Assembly (NCBI GenBank): GCA_012514835.1
Contig: JAAYZM010000196.1
Location: 1 to 17,379, forward strand
DNA: 17,379 bases
From: Actinomycetales bacterium
GTDB lineage: Bacteria > Actinomycetota > Actinomycetes > Actinomycetales > Cellulomonadaceae
Reading direction: 5' to 3'
Part shown: piece by piece, positions 1 through 7,960 of the stretch
How positions within the stretch are numbered: the first letter of the stretch is position 1
How the letters are laid out: each line of letters opens with the position of its first letter
Translations under genes and position numbers: made by a program
Notes under the pieces: generated by a model
What the model saw: only the letters and a program-made list of their open reading frames with translations
Databases searched by the model: none
Told to the model about the DNA's origin: nothing

Positions 1-1
1 C

Positions 2-2755
2 CAGACCGTCGTGTGGAACTCGACCCCGGTGCCCGACGTCGACGAAGCCGTGCTGCGCCCCAACGGGGTCCCCTTCACCGGGAACATCGCGCTCAGCCCC
101 GCGCCCGCCACGGGCGCTGTCGACCCGTACACGGGCATCACGTTCGACCTGCTGCAGGCCCCGCCGGGCGTGGGGCAGGTCTCGTTGAGCGTGGACCCCG
201 CCACGGGCGTGGTCACCTTCTCCGACTCCGCGGGCTCGGGCGGCAACCGGATCCGGCCCGGCACGTGGAGCATCCGCGCGAACCGTGCCGGGCACACGAG
301 CGACGACGTGACCATCGAGGTGGTCCCCGGCGTCGCTCCCGGCGCGGCCGTGTGGGAGCTGCAGCGCTACGGCCAGGTGTCGGTCAAGGCGCAGCGCGCC
401 GGGTCCACGGACCCCGTCGCGAACGTCCACATCACCCTGAAGCAGGGCACTCAAGAGCTCGGGACCCGCATCACGGACGCGACCGGGGTGGTCGACTTCG
501 GCGGCTTCGTGCCGGGGAGCTACACCCTGACCGTGCGCGCCGAGGGGTACGCCCCGGTGGCCGCGCAGGCCCTCGTCCTCGCACCGGGTCGGGAGGCCTC
601 GAACCCCGAGCTGGTGAACCTCGTCCAGCTCGGCTCGATCTCGGGCGCCACGCGCACCAAGATCACGGACACGTGGTTCCAGACCCTCGCGGGGGCCACG
701 GTCACCACCGAGCGGGACGTGCCCGACACGAACCCGCCGGCCACCGAGGCCTTCGACGCGACGAGCAACGTCAACGGCGCGTACCGCGTCACCGGCGAGC
801 TCGACGTCCCCGGTCTCGCGCCCGGCACGTGGCGCGTGAGCGCGGAGGCGGACGGGCACCAGGACGCGGACTACGCCGCGCCCGGGACCAACGTGAACTG
901 GGTCCAGGTGGACCCCGGCCAGCAGGTCACGGGCGTGGGGGTGGACCTCGAGCCGAACCCGTCGCAGCTCACGGTGACGGTGTACGACGGCGAGGACAAG
1001 GTGCCCGGCCTCACCGTCGTCATGCGCTGGCGCGACGGGAACGTCGACAAGACCAAGACGGCGTGCACGCCCGACCCCCTCGACGACAACGACCCGTGCG
1101 GTCCGCTCGACCCGGGGGAGTACCGCTTCCTGGGCCTGCTGCCCATCACGTACAACATCTCCGTCTCGGGTGGCTCGTTCCTGTCCATCAACGTGCCCCA
1201 CACCGTCGAGATCGACTCGATCGAGAACCTGCCCGTCGCGCTCACCGCGCCCGGCGGCTCCGTCCAGGGCACGCTCGTCCAGCGGAGCTCCTCGGGCGGC
1301 TCGACCGCGCTGGTCGGCAAGGTGATCGAGCTGAGCCCCACGCAGGTCCTCGACCCGCCCCTGCCGGTGCACACGAGGCAGACCGCGGCGAACGGCGGGT
1401 TCCAGATCCAGGACGTCGCCGCGGGCACGTACACGCTCGAGGCGCGCGAGCCGGACACCCCCGGAGCGGACGAGGACGACCCGCCCACCCCGGGTGCCGT
1501 GCTCGTCTCGCGCACCGTGCAGGTCGCCTCGGGCCAGTCCACGTTCATCGAGCTCGTGGTGGACCCGACCCTCGTCGCGGCCACCGTCAACGTCGAGTCG
1601 ACGAACGGCACCGACCTCACGGGCGCCCAGGTGGTGCTCGCCGGTGAGCTCGACGAGGGCGGCACGGGCACGTTCGGGCCCGCGACGCTGCTGCGCTCGG
1701 CGCCGGGCTCCTCGGTCTTCACCGCGAGCTTCCCGCAGCTCCCGCCGGGGGAGTGGACACCCACGGTGACCGGCCCGGCCGGGCACTTCGGGAGCCACAC
1801 CGGCGACGCGACCACCGTCGACGCGTCGAACGGCGACATCGACATGGACGTCGCGGAGCGCGAGGTGCGGCTGCGTGCCTCGGCCCCCGGTGGCCTCCTG
1901 GTCGACGTGCCCACCACGCTCACGGTGGGCACCGGGCAGTCGTCCTTCACGGTCACCCGGACACTGCAGTCAGGGGCGAGCGACACCGTGCTCTACGTCC
2001 CGGCGGTCGCGGTGTCCCTCGCCGCGACGGCGCCCACGGGCTGGACGGCCACGGTCAACCCGAACGGCAACGTCCCTGCGGGCGGTGCGACGGCGACGTT
2101 CCAGGTGGCGCTCGGGCTCGACGCCTCCGCGGTCAGCCTCGCCCTGTGCACCGGGTCCGCACCGATCCTCGCGGACTTCTCGTGCTGGGCCGAGCTGACC
2201 GTGCCGTCCGGGGTCTCGCGAGCCGACCGGGAGATCGTGGTCTCTGTCGGCTCGTGGTCCACGACGGTCGAGACCGCCAACAACGGGCGCGCGAGCTTCG
2301 TGGTGCCCGCGGCCACGGTCGGGACGTCGGGCTTCACGCTCGAGGCGAGCTGGGACGGTGACGGCCTGCTCGCGGCGGCCGAGGAGGTGTCCCGGAACGT
2401 CTCGTTGACGGGACAGGTCTCCGACTTCACCGTGGCGCTGTGCTCCGGGAACGCGACGCAGGGCAGCGCGTTCAGCTGCGACGTGACCCTCGACGCTCCT
2501 GGCAGCCACTCGGTCGAGGGCCGCACGGTCACGGTCACCGCGAGCCGCGGGGGCACCACGCTCCAGACCTTCAGCCTCACCACGGACGACGACGGCGAGG
2601 CGAGCTTCACCGTCACGTCGACGAACGTCGGCTCGACGAGCTTCACGATCACGGCCTCGTGGACCGTCTCGGGGATCGCCACGCCACGCACCGCGAGCCG
2701 GACCGTCACCGTCACCACCACGGGTGGTGGCGGTGGCGGCCCTGGTGGCGGCTAG
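2..2755 (+). CDS. Large multi-domain beta-sandwich protein (CarboxypepD_reg-like and Ig-like repeats), 5'-truncated by window edge
   Basis: The frame is open to the left edge (Gln-Thr-Val codons precede the first GTG at 11), so the true start and any signal peptide lie outside. Residues are numbered from the GTG at 11. Carboxypeptidase-regulatory-like modules, recognised by 'GAxV...T...G.y.f..l.pGtYtltv.a.Gy' patterns, lie at about 122-185 (PGSYTLTVRAEGY), 208-285 (APGTWRVSAEADGH), 318-390, 415-490 (AAGTYTLEARE) and 523-600. Two related Ig-like repeats follow at about 707-800 and 803-900, each with a Cys pair 12 residues apart (C713/C725 and C811/C823, both 'LCxG...FSC'). The protein ends in a short Gly-rich tail with no LPxTG motif or membrane helix. 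Such modules usually serve as stalks or adhesion scaffolds on secreted proteins, but no enzyme domain is visible. It converges on the injection-system operon with 7 bp between stops. The missing N-terminus may define its role. Confidence 0.8.
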   Translation, partial: QTVVWNSTPVPDVDEAVLRPNGVPFTGNIALSPAPATGAVDPYTGITFDLLQAPPGVGQVSLSVDPATGVVTFSDSAGSGGNRIRPGTWSIRANRAGHTSDDVTIEVVPGVAPGAAVWELQRYGQVSVKAQRAGSTDPVANVHITLKQGTQELGTRITDATGVVDFGGFVPGSYTLTVRAEGYAPVAAQALVLAPGREASNPELVNLVQLGSISGATRTKITDTWFQTLAGATVTTERDVPDTNPPATEAFDATSNVNGAYRVTGELDVPGLAPGTWRVSAEADGHQDADYAAPGTNVNWVQVDPGQQVTGVGVDLEPNPSQLTVTVYDGEDKVPGLTVVMRWRDGNVDKTKTACTPDPLDDNDPCGPLDPGEYRFLGLLPITYNISVSGGSFLSINVPHTVEIDSIENLPVALTAPGGSVQGTLVQRSSSGGSTALVGKVIELSPTQVLDPPLPVHTRQTAANGGFQIQDVAAGTYTLEAREPDTPGADEDDPPTPGAVLVSRTVQVASGQSTFIELVVDPTLVAATVNVESTNGTDLTGAQVVLAGELDEGGTGTFGPATLLRSAPGSSVFTASFPQLPPGEWTPTVTGPAGHFGSHTGDATTVDASNGDIDMDVAEREVRLRASAPGGLLVDVPTTLTVGTGQSSFTVTRTLQSGASDTVLYVPAVAVSLAATAPTGWTATVNPNGNVPAGGATATFQVALGLDASAVSLALCTGSAPILADFSCWAELTVPSGVSRADREIVVSVGSWSTTVETANNGRASFVVPAATVGTSGFTLEASWDGDGLLAAAEEVSRNVSLTGQVSDFTVALCSGNATQGSAFSCDVTLDAPGSHSVEGRTVTVTASRGGTTLQTFSLTTDDDGEASFTVTSTNVGSTSFTITASWTVSGIATPRTASRTVTVTTTGGGGGGPGGG

Positions 2756-2762
2756 GAGCCGG

Positions 2763-3275
2763 CTAGAAGATCAGGAAGGCCGCGGCGGTCACGGCGGCCG
2801 TGATGACCGCCGTGATGAGGACCACGAGCCACACGGGCGGGTGGCCGCACGGGACGGGCCGCTCGACCGTGATCACCTGCGTGGGCGCGGGGGCGGGCGG
2901 AGCCACGACCGGGGGCGGCGGGGGCGGGTCGAGGTCGGCGCCGCAGCGCACGCACGCCGTCCACGTCGGGTGGTTGCCCTCGCCGCACGCGGGGCACGCG
3001 AGCGACCCGTGCTGCGTGGTGCCCACCACGCCGGGGGCGCGGAAGTGGGCGTCGAGGGACTCGTCGTCGCTCGCTCCCGAGGACACGCTGGTGCCGGCCC
3101 AGAACAGCGGGTGGTCGCAGCGTGCGCAGAAGTCGCTCGCGCTGCGTCGCTCGCTGCGCACGCGCGCGACGGTGCCGCAGCCGGGGCACACCACGTCGAC
3201 GAGCGGCTCCGCGCCGCCGTGGTCGATCGGGCTCACGCCCGAGGGGACTCGCGTGGGGATGGACACGTCGCTCAC
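2763..3275 (-). CDS. Tail-anchored double zinc-ribbon protein, last gene of the CIS operon
   Basis: 170 residues. GTG is chosen as the start because it overlaps the stop of the preceding gene by 4 bp (GTGA). Four CxxC knuckles form two zinc-ribbon-like units: C30/C33 with C50/C53, and C94/C97 with C108/C111. A proline-rich linker follows (about 116-132, including a run of six Pro), then a hydrophobic segment from W149 to F170 that ends exactly at the C-terminus. This is the layout of a tail-anchored protein with its zinc ribbons in the cytoplasm. It is the last gene of the operon. The role is unknown; by position and topology it could dock the particle to the inner face of the membrane, comparable in logic to Streptomyces CisA, although I see no sequence similarity to CisA that I can vouch for. 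It could also be a sensor or regulatory membrane protein. Confidence 0.8.
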   Translation of the reverse strand: MSDVSIPTRVPSGVSPIDHGGAEPLVDVVCPGCGTVARVRSERRSASDFCARCDHPLFWAGTSVSSGASDDESLDAHFRAPGVVGTTQHGSLACPACGEGNHPTWTACVRCGADLDPPPPPPVVAPPAPAPTQVITVERPVPCGHPPVWLVVLITAVITAAVTAAAFLIF

Positions 3276-3838
3276 CTCGTTGTTCCGTCTTCCTCGGGGT
3301 GCGGCCACACGCGCCGTCCCCCGAGCACGATCTCGGCGGTCACGTTCGCGGGCAGGGCGTCGAGCACGAGCTCGACGAAGTCCGCCTCCGCGAGCAGGGT
3401 CGAGGCCTCCGCCTCGATGCGCACCCACGGTGCGCCGTCGGGCGCCTCGTCCGCGGGCCACACCCCGCCGCTCTCCGAGACCTGGGCGGTGCCGTTCGTC
3501 ACGAGGTCGAGCAGCTCGGCGAGCCCGCGCCGGGTCCCGCGCCACTGGAGGGACGCGGAGGCCTGGCGCAGCACCGCGCGGTGCACCTCGTCCGGGTAGC
3601 TCGGGTCCACCCCCGTCGCGCCGATCCACCCCGTGAGCCAGCGCACGAGCGCGGGCGGGGCCACCGCGGGGTCCACGAGGTTGGCGACGTTGTCCGCGTG
3701 CACCAGCAGGGTCGAGCCCTGCGCCTGGAATATCCGCACGAACCGCGCGAAGAAGTCGTCCGCGACCATCGCGGCGGGCAGCTGGTTGACGAGCCAGTCG
3801 TCCGTGCGCACGCCCGTGGGGGTGACCACCTGGCTCAT
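3272..3838 (-). CDS. Phage tail protein I-like baseplate protein (TIGR02242 type)
   Basis: 188 residues. The ATG overlaps the stop of the J-like gene by 4 bp (ATGA), which supports this start over longer upstream alternatives. The N-terminus (LVNQLPAAMVADDFFARFVR) and the central block LVRWLTGWIGATGVDPSYP followed by LRQASASLQWRGTRRGLAEL (about 64-110) are hallmarks of the phage-tail-domain family found next to baseplate J in eCIS clusters (Afp/PVC systems). The family is related to P2 gpI/T4 gp53-type proteins that help close the baseplate wedge. The gene sits directly after the J-like gene, as expected, and before the zinc-ribbon gene, with 4-bp overlaps on both sides. The C-terminal 60 residues look like a small mixed beta domain. 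The family assignment is secure; its exact position in the particle is inferred. Confidence 0.9.
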   Translation of the reverse strand: MSQVVTPTGVRTDDWLVNQLPAAMVADDFFARFVRIFQAQGSTLLVHADNVANLVDPAVAPPALVRWLTGWIGATGVDPSYPDEVHRAVLRQASASLQWRGTRRGLAELLDLVTNGTAQVSESGGVWPADEAPDGAPWVRIEAEASTLLAEADFVELVLDALPANVTAEIVLGGRRVWPHPEEDGTTR

Positions 3839-5778
3839 CGGACCACCACCCGGTGCTCGGCCGCGAGGAACAGCGCGTTCTCCTCGAGCCGCACGGACTC
3901 GCGGCCCTCGCCCACGCGCTTGCGGTTGCGCAGGTCGAACTCGAAGAGCTGGACCTCGTCCACCGCGAGCACGCCGTCCACGGACTCGATGACCTGGCTC
4001 ACCGCGCCGACCGTGAGGTCCTGACCGAACTCCCACCCGGTGCCGTCCGGCCCACCCACGAGCGGGTGGACCAGCTCGGTGAGCGCCTCGGAGATGCGCT
4101 GGCGCACGGCCTCGGCGGGCCGCCCGGGGAGGGTGCGCACGAGGGCGGCGATGCTCACGCCCTGGTAGTAGGGCGTGCCGAGCTCGACGGCCACGCCCAC
4201 GGTGCGCCGCTCCTCGATCGCGGCCGCGACGGCGTCGAACAGCTCGTTCGACAGCGCGAAGTCGTCGATCCCGTGGGTGCCGGGGGCCGTGCGCACCTGC
4301 GGCACCACGAGGAGTCGCACCGCGGACGATCCCGTCCGGGACGCGGGCAGGCACCGGGCCCGGGCCACCTCGACGGACGCCTGGCGCGCGAGCATCTCGA
4401 AGTCCGTGGCCGTGACGGCCCGCTGGCCAGTGCGCAGCGCGAGCGGACCGCGCAGCCGGGCCTCCTCGACCGTCTCGGCGTCCACGCCGCCCGACGCGGC
4501 CCGCAGGTTGGTCACGGAGGACACGAAGGGCACGGTCGAGCGCAGCGCGGTGAGCGTGCGCGCGCCCACGTTGCCGCGCGCGCCGCCACCGATCCGGTAG
4601 CTCGTCACCTTGATCTGTGCGCCGTCGGTGGGGATCGCGCCGTGCTGGCGGATCACGCCGTCGGGGTGCCGCACGGCGGGACCGAAGCGCACCTCGCCGG
4701 AGCCGGAGTCCCACTGCACGTGGCGGTCGTGCGCGCCCGAGCGCGAGAAGTCCGCGACCTCGTCCCACACGTGGGTGCCCGTGTGGTCGGTCACCAGGAC
4801 GTTCTCGCCCTCGCGGCGCGCGGCCACGGGGGCGCGCGGGACGTCGAACACCTGCGCGGGCACGCCCGTCGAGCGGCCGAGCACGTCGCCCGGGACCACC
4901 TCGGAGTGCTCGGCCGCGACCGTGACACCGACGGTGCGGGCGGCCACGGCGTCGACGCGCGGCGAGGCCTGGAAGCCCGCGCGGTCCGCGGAGTGGCGCA
5001 GCATGCGCACGCGCAACCAGTGCGCGGACACGCCACCGAGCACGAGGTTCGCGGCCTCGGGACCCACGCGCAGCACCACGGCGCCGTCCTGGTTGAGCCC
5101 GCCCGTCGAGTCGCTCTCCACGACGCACGGCACCCAGGCCTCACCCGTCCAGACCTCCCACACGAGCGGCGGGTCGCGCGGGTCGACGCCGATGCCCTCG
5201 GCGTGCGCGTCGATGTCGAGCTGGACCATCTGGTGCGCGAGCGGCGAGGTGAACCCGAGGTAGAACGCGTCTCCCTCGACAAGAGGGGTGGACGAGAACA
5301 CGGTCACGGACGCGCCCGGCAGGGTGAGCTGCTCCCACACGTCGAGCGTCGCGCCCGAGGCCGCGGACCGGGTCAGGGCGGCGGAGAGTTCTGCGGGCAC
5401 AGCCACGGCTTCCGACGACGTCGAGAAGATGACGGGATCCTCGCCGTCGGCCGTCGCGACCTGCGTGCCCGCGGGGACCCGCACCGGGTCGACCGCGGGA
5501 CCCGAGAGCCAGAAGGTCAGCTCTGTGCGGGCGACCGACGGCGGGAACGGCTCGATCCCCACGAGGTTGAGGAAGTGCACGTAGAGCCGCTCGGGCACCT
5601 GGTTGACGCGGTAGAGCACCATCTCGCTCATCCACGCGAACAGCTCGATGAGCGCGACGCCGGGGTCGGAGACGTTGTGGTTGGTCCACTCCGGCGTGAA
5701 CCGGGGGATCATGCGCTTGGCCTCGTCGACGATGTCCTGGAACCGGCGATCGTCGAGGTGCGGCGGGTCGAGCGGCAT
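3835..5778 (-). CDS. Baseplate J/gp6-like wedge protein (putative baseplate assembly protein, TIGR02243 type)
   Basis: 647 residues, in the usual size range of eCIS baseplate assembly proteins. The N-terminal signature is clear: FTPEWTNHNVSDPGVALIEL (27-46), then FAWMSEMVLYRVNQVPERLY (47-66), then FLNLVGIEPFPPS. The second signature, near 386-406 (YRIGGGARGNVGA), leads into the baseplate-J core, with RGPLALRTGQRAVTATDFEM around 445-464. In contractile tails this family (P2 gpJ/T4 gp6-like, Afp11/12-like) forms the wedge ring joining the hub to the periphery and transmits the trigger for sheath contraction. Its ATG shares one base with the stop of the gp25-like gene (TGATG), and its stop overlaps the tail protein I-like gene by 4 bp. 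It is the only J-like gene here, whereas Afp/PVC clusters carry two such genes, so one protein may cover both roles. Confidence 0.93.
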   Translation of the reverse strand: MPLDPPHLDDRRFQDIVDEAKRMIPRFTPEWTNHNVSDPGVALIELFAWMSEMVLYRVNQVPERLYVHFLNLVGIEPFPPSVARTELTFWLSGPAVDPVRVPAGTQVATADGEDPVIFSTSSEAVAVPAELSAALTRSAASGATLDVWEQLTLPGASVTVFSSTPLVEGDAFYLGFTSPLAHQMVQLDIDAHAEGIGVDPRDPPLVWEVWTGEAWVPCVVESDSTGGLNQDGAVVLRVGPEAANLVLGGVSAHWLRVRMLRHSADRAGFQASPRVDAVAARTVGVTVAAEHSEVVPGDVLGRSTGVPAQVFDVPRAPVAARREGENVLVTDHTGTHVWDEVADFSRSGAHDRHVQWDSGSGEVRFGPAVRHPDGVIRQHGAIPTDGAQIKVTSYRIGGGARGNVGARTLTALRSTVPFVSSVTNLRAASGGVDAETVEEARLRGPLALRTGQRAVTATDFEMLARQASVEVARARCLPASRTGSSAVRLLVVPQVRTAPGTHGIDDFALSNELFDAVAAAIEERRTVGVAVELGTPYYQGVSIAALVRTLPGRPAEAVRQRISEALTELVHPLVGGPDGTGWEFGQDLTVGAVSQVIESVDGVLAVDEVQLFEFDLRNRKRVGEGRESVRLEENALFLAAEHRVVVR

Positions 5779-6203
5779 CAGGCTTCCTCACGGGGGATGA
5801 CGTAGAACGGATACACGAGGTTGCGGCGGTCGTTGGTGGCCCGCACGCGGTAGTCGATCTCGATGCGGACCAGCCCCGGGTCGTCGTCGTCGGGCACGGG
5901 CCGCACGTCCTCGACCTCGATGCGCGGCTCCCACTGCGCGAGGGCGTCCCGGACGGCCTCGCGGATCAGGCCCACGAGGTTCGCCGTCACGGGCTCGAAC
6001 AGCAGGTCCCAGATGCGGCACCCGAACTGCGGGCGCATGAGGCGCTCGCCGGGGGCCGTCATGAGGACCACGGAGATCGAGTCGGCGAGGTCGCCGCCAC
6101 CGCTCGTCATGCGCAGCGCGCCCGTGTGGTCCACACCGAGGGGCCACGCGAAGCCACGGCCGACGAAGTCGGTCGAGAGGGAACGGGGGTCGGAGGTGCT
6201 CAT
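5778..6203 (-). CDS. gp25/GPW-like baseplate wedge protein
   Basis: 141 residues, typical for the GPW/gp25 family. Diagnostic stretches are SISVVLMTAPGERLMRPQFG (42-61), CRIWDLLFEP (62-71), and the helix LIREAVRDALAQWEPRIEVE (79-98) leading into the final beta strands that end in YPFYVIPREEA. In contractile tails gp25 bridges the baseplate wedge and the first sheath ring and starts sheath polymerisation; it corresponds to Afp9 in the antifeeding prophage. The ATG overlaps the stop of the spike gene by one base (TGATG), and its own stop overlaps the J-like gene's ATG the same way, so translational coupling is likely. In Afp-type clusters a PAAR gene often lies next to gp25, but none is present here. 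Confidence 0.94.
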   Translation of the reverse strand: MSTSDPRSLSTDFVGRGFAWPLGVDHTGALRMTSGGGDLADSISVVLMTAPGERLMRPQFGCRIWDLLFEPVTANLVGLIREAVRDALAQWEPRIEVEDVRPVPDDDDPGLVRIEIDYRVRATNDRRNLVYPFYVIPREEA

Positions 6204-7960
6204 CAGTTGATCTTCACCAACGATCCGGCGAGCTCGGCGACACCCGAGGACTGCAGCTTGAGCATGCCGTTGGCCTTGACGGTCGTGTTCGCGGCCGAGA
6301 GCTCCACGGCGGCACTGCCCTTCGTCTTGACGTTCGCCCCCTCGATCACCACGTCCGTCTGGGCGGCGAGCTTGATCGTCTTGGCCTTGATGGTGATGGT
6401 GCCGTTCCCGTCGAACGCGATCTCGTCCTTCCCGGACGCGATGCGCAAGGGCTTGCCCTGCGTCTCGAGGTCGATCTTGTCGGCGCCGAGGTGCAGGCGG
6501 ACCTTGTCGCCCGCGAGCACGATGTCGACGTAGCCCTTCTCGCCGTCCTCGTCCGACAGCTCGATCTTGTGCCCGGCGCGCGTGACGAGGGCCCGCTTGG
6601 TGACCTTCCCCTCGTTGAGCTGCTGCCCGATCTTGGGGGGAGCGTCCTTGCCGTTGAAGAGCCCACCGATCACGACGGGGCGGCTCACGTCACCGTCCTC
6701 GAAAGCGACGAGGACCTCGTCGTTGACCTCCGGGAGCCAGTGGATGCCCTTGCGGTTCCCGCCACCCGGGGTCACGACGCGCGCCCACGACAGCGTGTGC
6801 TGGTCCGAGACGGACGGGATGGTGACCGCCACCCGCCCGAGCTCGTCCGGGTCCTTCAGGTCCGAGACGATCGCGGTGTGGATGCCCGACGCGAGGACCG
6901 ATCCCCCGGTGCGGGCGGTACGCCACGGGTCGGTCAGGCGGGTCGGGGGGCGGAAGCCCGCGACGAAGGACGTGCGCAGCGTCCCGCCGTCGTACACGTG
7001 CTCGACCTCGCGCACGTAGTACGTGCCGTCCCCCGGGCCCGCGCCCGTGATGGTGACGGCCTTGCCGGGCTGGACGGTGGGTGCGAAGATCGCGCGGCCC
7101 CGCGCGGTGACGGTCGCCGCCGCGCCCGCGAAGGACTTCGCGAGCACCTTCGCCGCGTCCTGCGTGTGCGCGGCACGCCGCGTCACGATGCTGTTCGCCG
7201 CGGGAGGCGAGTCCTTCCTCGCCTGGAAGCCTGAGCTCTCAGACGGCGTCGTGGCCTTGCTCGTGATCGGGCTCTTCGTCTTCAGGTCCCAGCCGCGCAC
7301 CTCGACGTCGGTGCGCAAGGGGCCGGACTGCTCGGCCGAGAAGCGCAACAGCTGCGCGCCGAGCTCAAGGGTGGCCGTCGAGGTCGGGACGGTCAGGCTC
7401 GAGGTCTCGACGCAGACCAGCTTGTCCTTCCCCTCGATGATCCACTCCCAGCCCTCCCGCTCGCACAGCTCGTCGAGCTGCCCCAGCAGGGAGTCGGCGC
7501 GCCAGGCCCAGTCGGCCCGCCCGCTCTTCGTCGGCGGGGTCGTGGCGGTGAGCCCGTTGCTCTGCGCGATCGACGTGATCGCGTCGGCGGAGGTTTGCTC
7601 GAGGAAGGTCTCCACCGAGCTCGAACGCGCGAGCGCGTGGCTCGCGTCATGAGCCGTGATGATCGCGCGCACACCCTCGGAGTCGGCCTCCGTCGCGATC
7701 GCGGTGATCTTGCCCGTGAAGATCGTCGTCTTCGGCTCGATCGCCGTGATCTCGAGCTCCGCGCCGAGCTTGAGCTCGGATCCACCGACGTTGAAGGTGC
7801 GGTCCACGAAGGTCAGCTGGGCGCGCCCCGTGCTGCGGGTGCCACGCACGACGCGCAGCTCGAGGAGGTCCTCGAGGAGGCGCGGCGGCAAGAGCGAGCC
7901 GTTGATCGAGACCGACGGGATCGTGGAACGCGCGACGTCGGTGCGAGGGGCGGGGCTCAC
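6203..7960 (-). CDS. VgrG-like central spike (gp27-gp5 fusion with beta-helical needle)
   Basis: 585 residues. GTG is chosen as the start because it makes a 4-bp GTGA overlap with the stop of the LysM gene; upstream in-frame sequence is out-of-frame LysM coding. Residues about 1-345 resemble the gp27/gpD hub (VSINGSLLPPRLLEDLLELR near the N-terminus, and DGTYYVREVEHVYDGGTLRT at 311-330). Residues about 359-440 are the OB-fold (GIHTAIVSDLKDPDELGRVA at 359-378, then NDEVLVAFEDGDVSRPVVIG at 413-432). Residues about 455-585 are rich in alternating polar and hydrophobic short strands ending in SLVKIN, as in the triple-stranded beta-helix needle of gp5/VgrG. The trimer would form the membrane-piercing tip at the end of the tube (Afp8-like). 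No effector or lysozyme domain is visible. Confidence 0.93.
   Translation of the reverse strand: MSPAPRTDVARSTIPSVSINGSLLPPRLLEDLLELRVVRGTRSTGRAQLTFVDRTFNVGGSELKLGAELEITAIEPKTTIFTGKITAIATEADSEGVRAIITAHDASHALARSSSVETFLEQTSADAITSIAQSNGLTATTPPTKSGRADWAWRADSLLGQLDELCEREGWEWIIEGKDKLVCVETSSLTVPTSTATLELGAQLLRFSAEQSGPLRTDVEVRGWDLKTKSPITSKATTPSESSGFQARKDSPPAANSIVTRRAAHTQDAAKVLAKSFAGAAATVTARGRAIFAPTVQPGKAVTITGAGPGDGTYYVREVEHVYDGGTLRTSFVAGFRPPTRLTDPWRTARTGGSVLASGIHTAIVSDLKDPDELGRVAVTIPSVSDQHTLSWARVVTPGGGNRKGIHWLPEVNDEVLVAFEDGDVSRPVVIGGLFNGKDAPPKIGQQLNEGKVTKRALVTRAGHKIELSDEDGEKGYVDIVLAGDKVRLHLGADKIDLETQGKPLRIASGKDEIAFDGNGTITIKAKTIKLAAQTDVVIEGANVKTKGSAAVELSAANTTVKANGMLKLQSSGVAELAGSLVKIN

Noticed and set aside
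2785..2810. Hairpin gcggtca...tgaccgc as terminator for the convergent genes
   Set aside because: It lies inside the membrane-segment codons (repeated Ala/Val/Thr codons) and has no T-run; symmetry is explained by repetitive coding sequence.
3853..5805. 650-codon plus-strand open frame opposite the baseplate J-like gene
   Set aside because: Antisense shadow of a high-GC gene; rich in Arg/His/Gly with no domain pattern, while the minus strand encodes clear family motifs.
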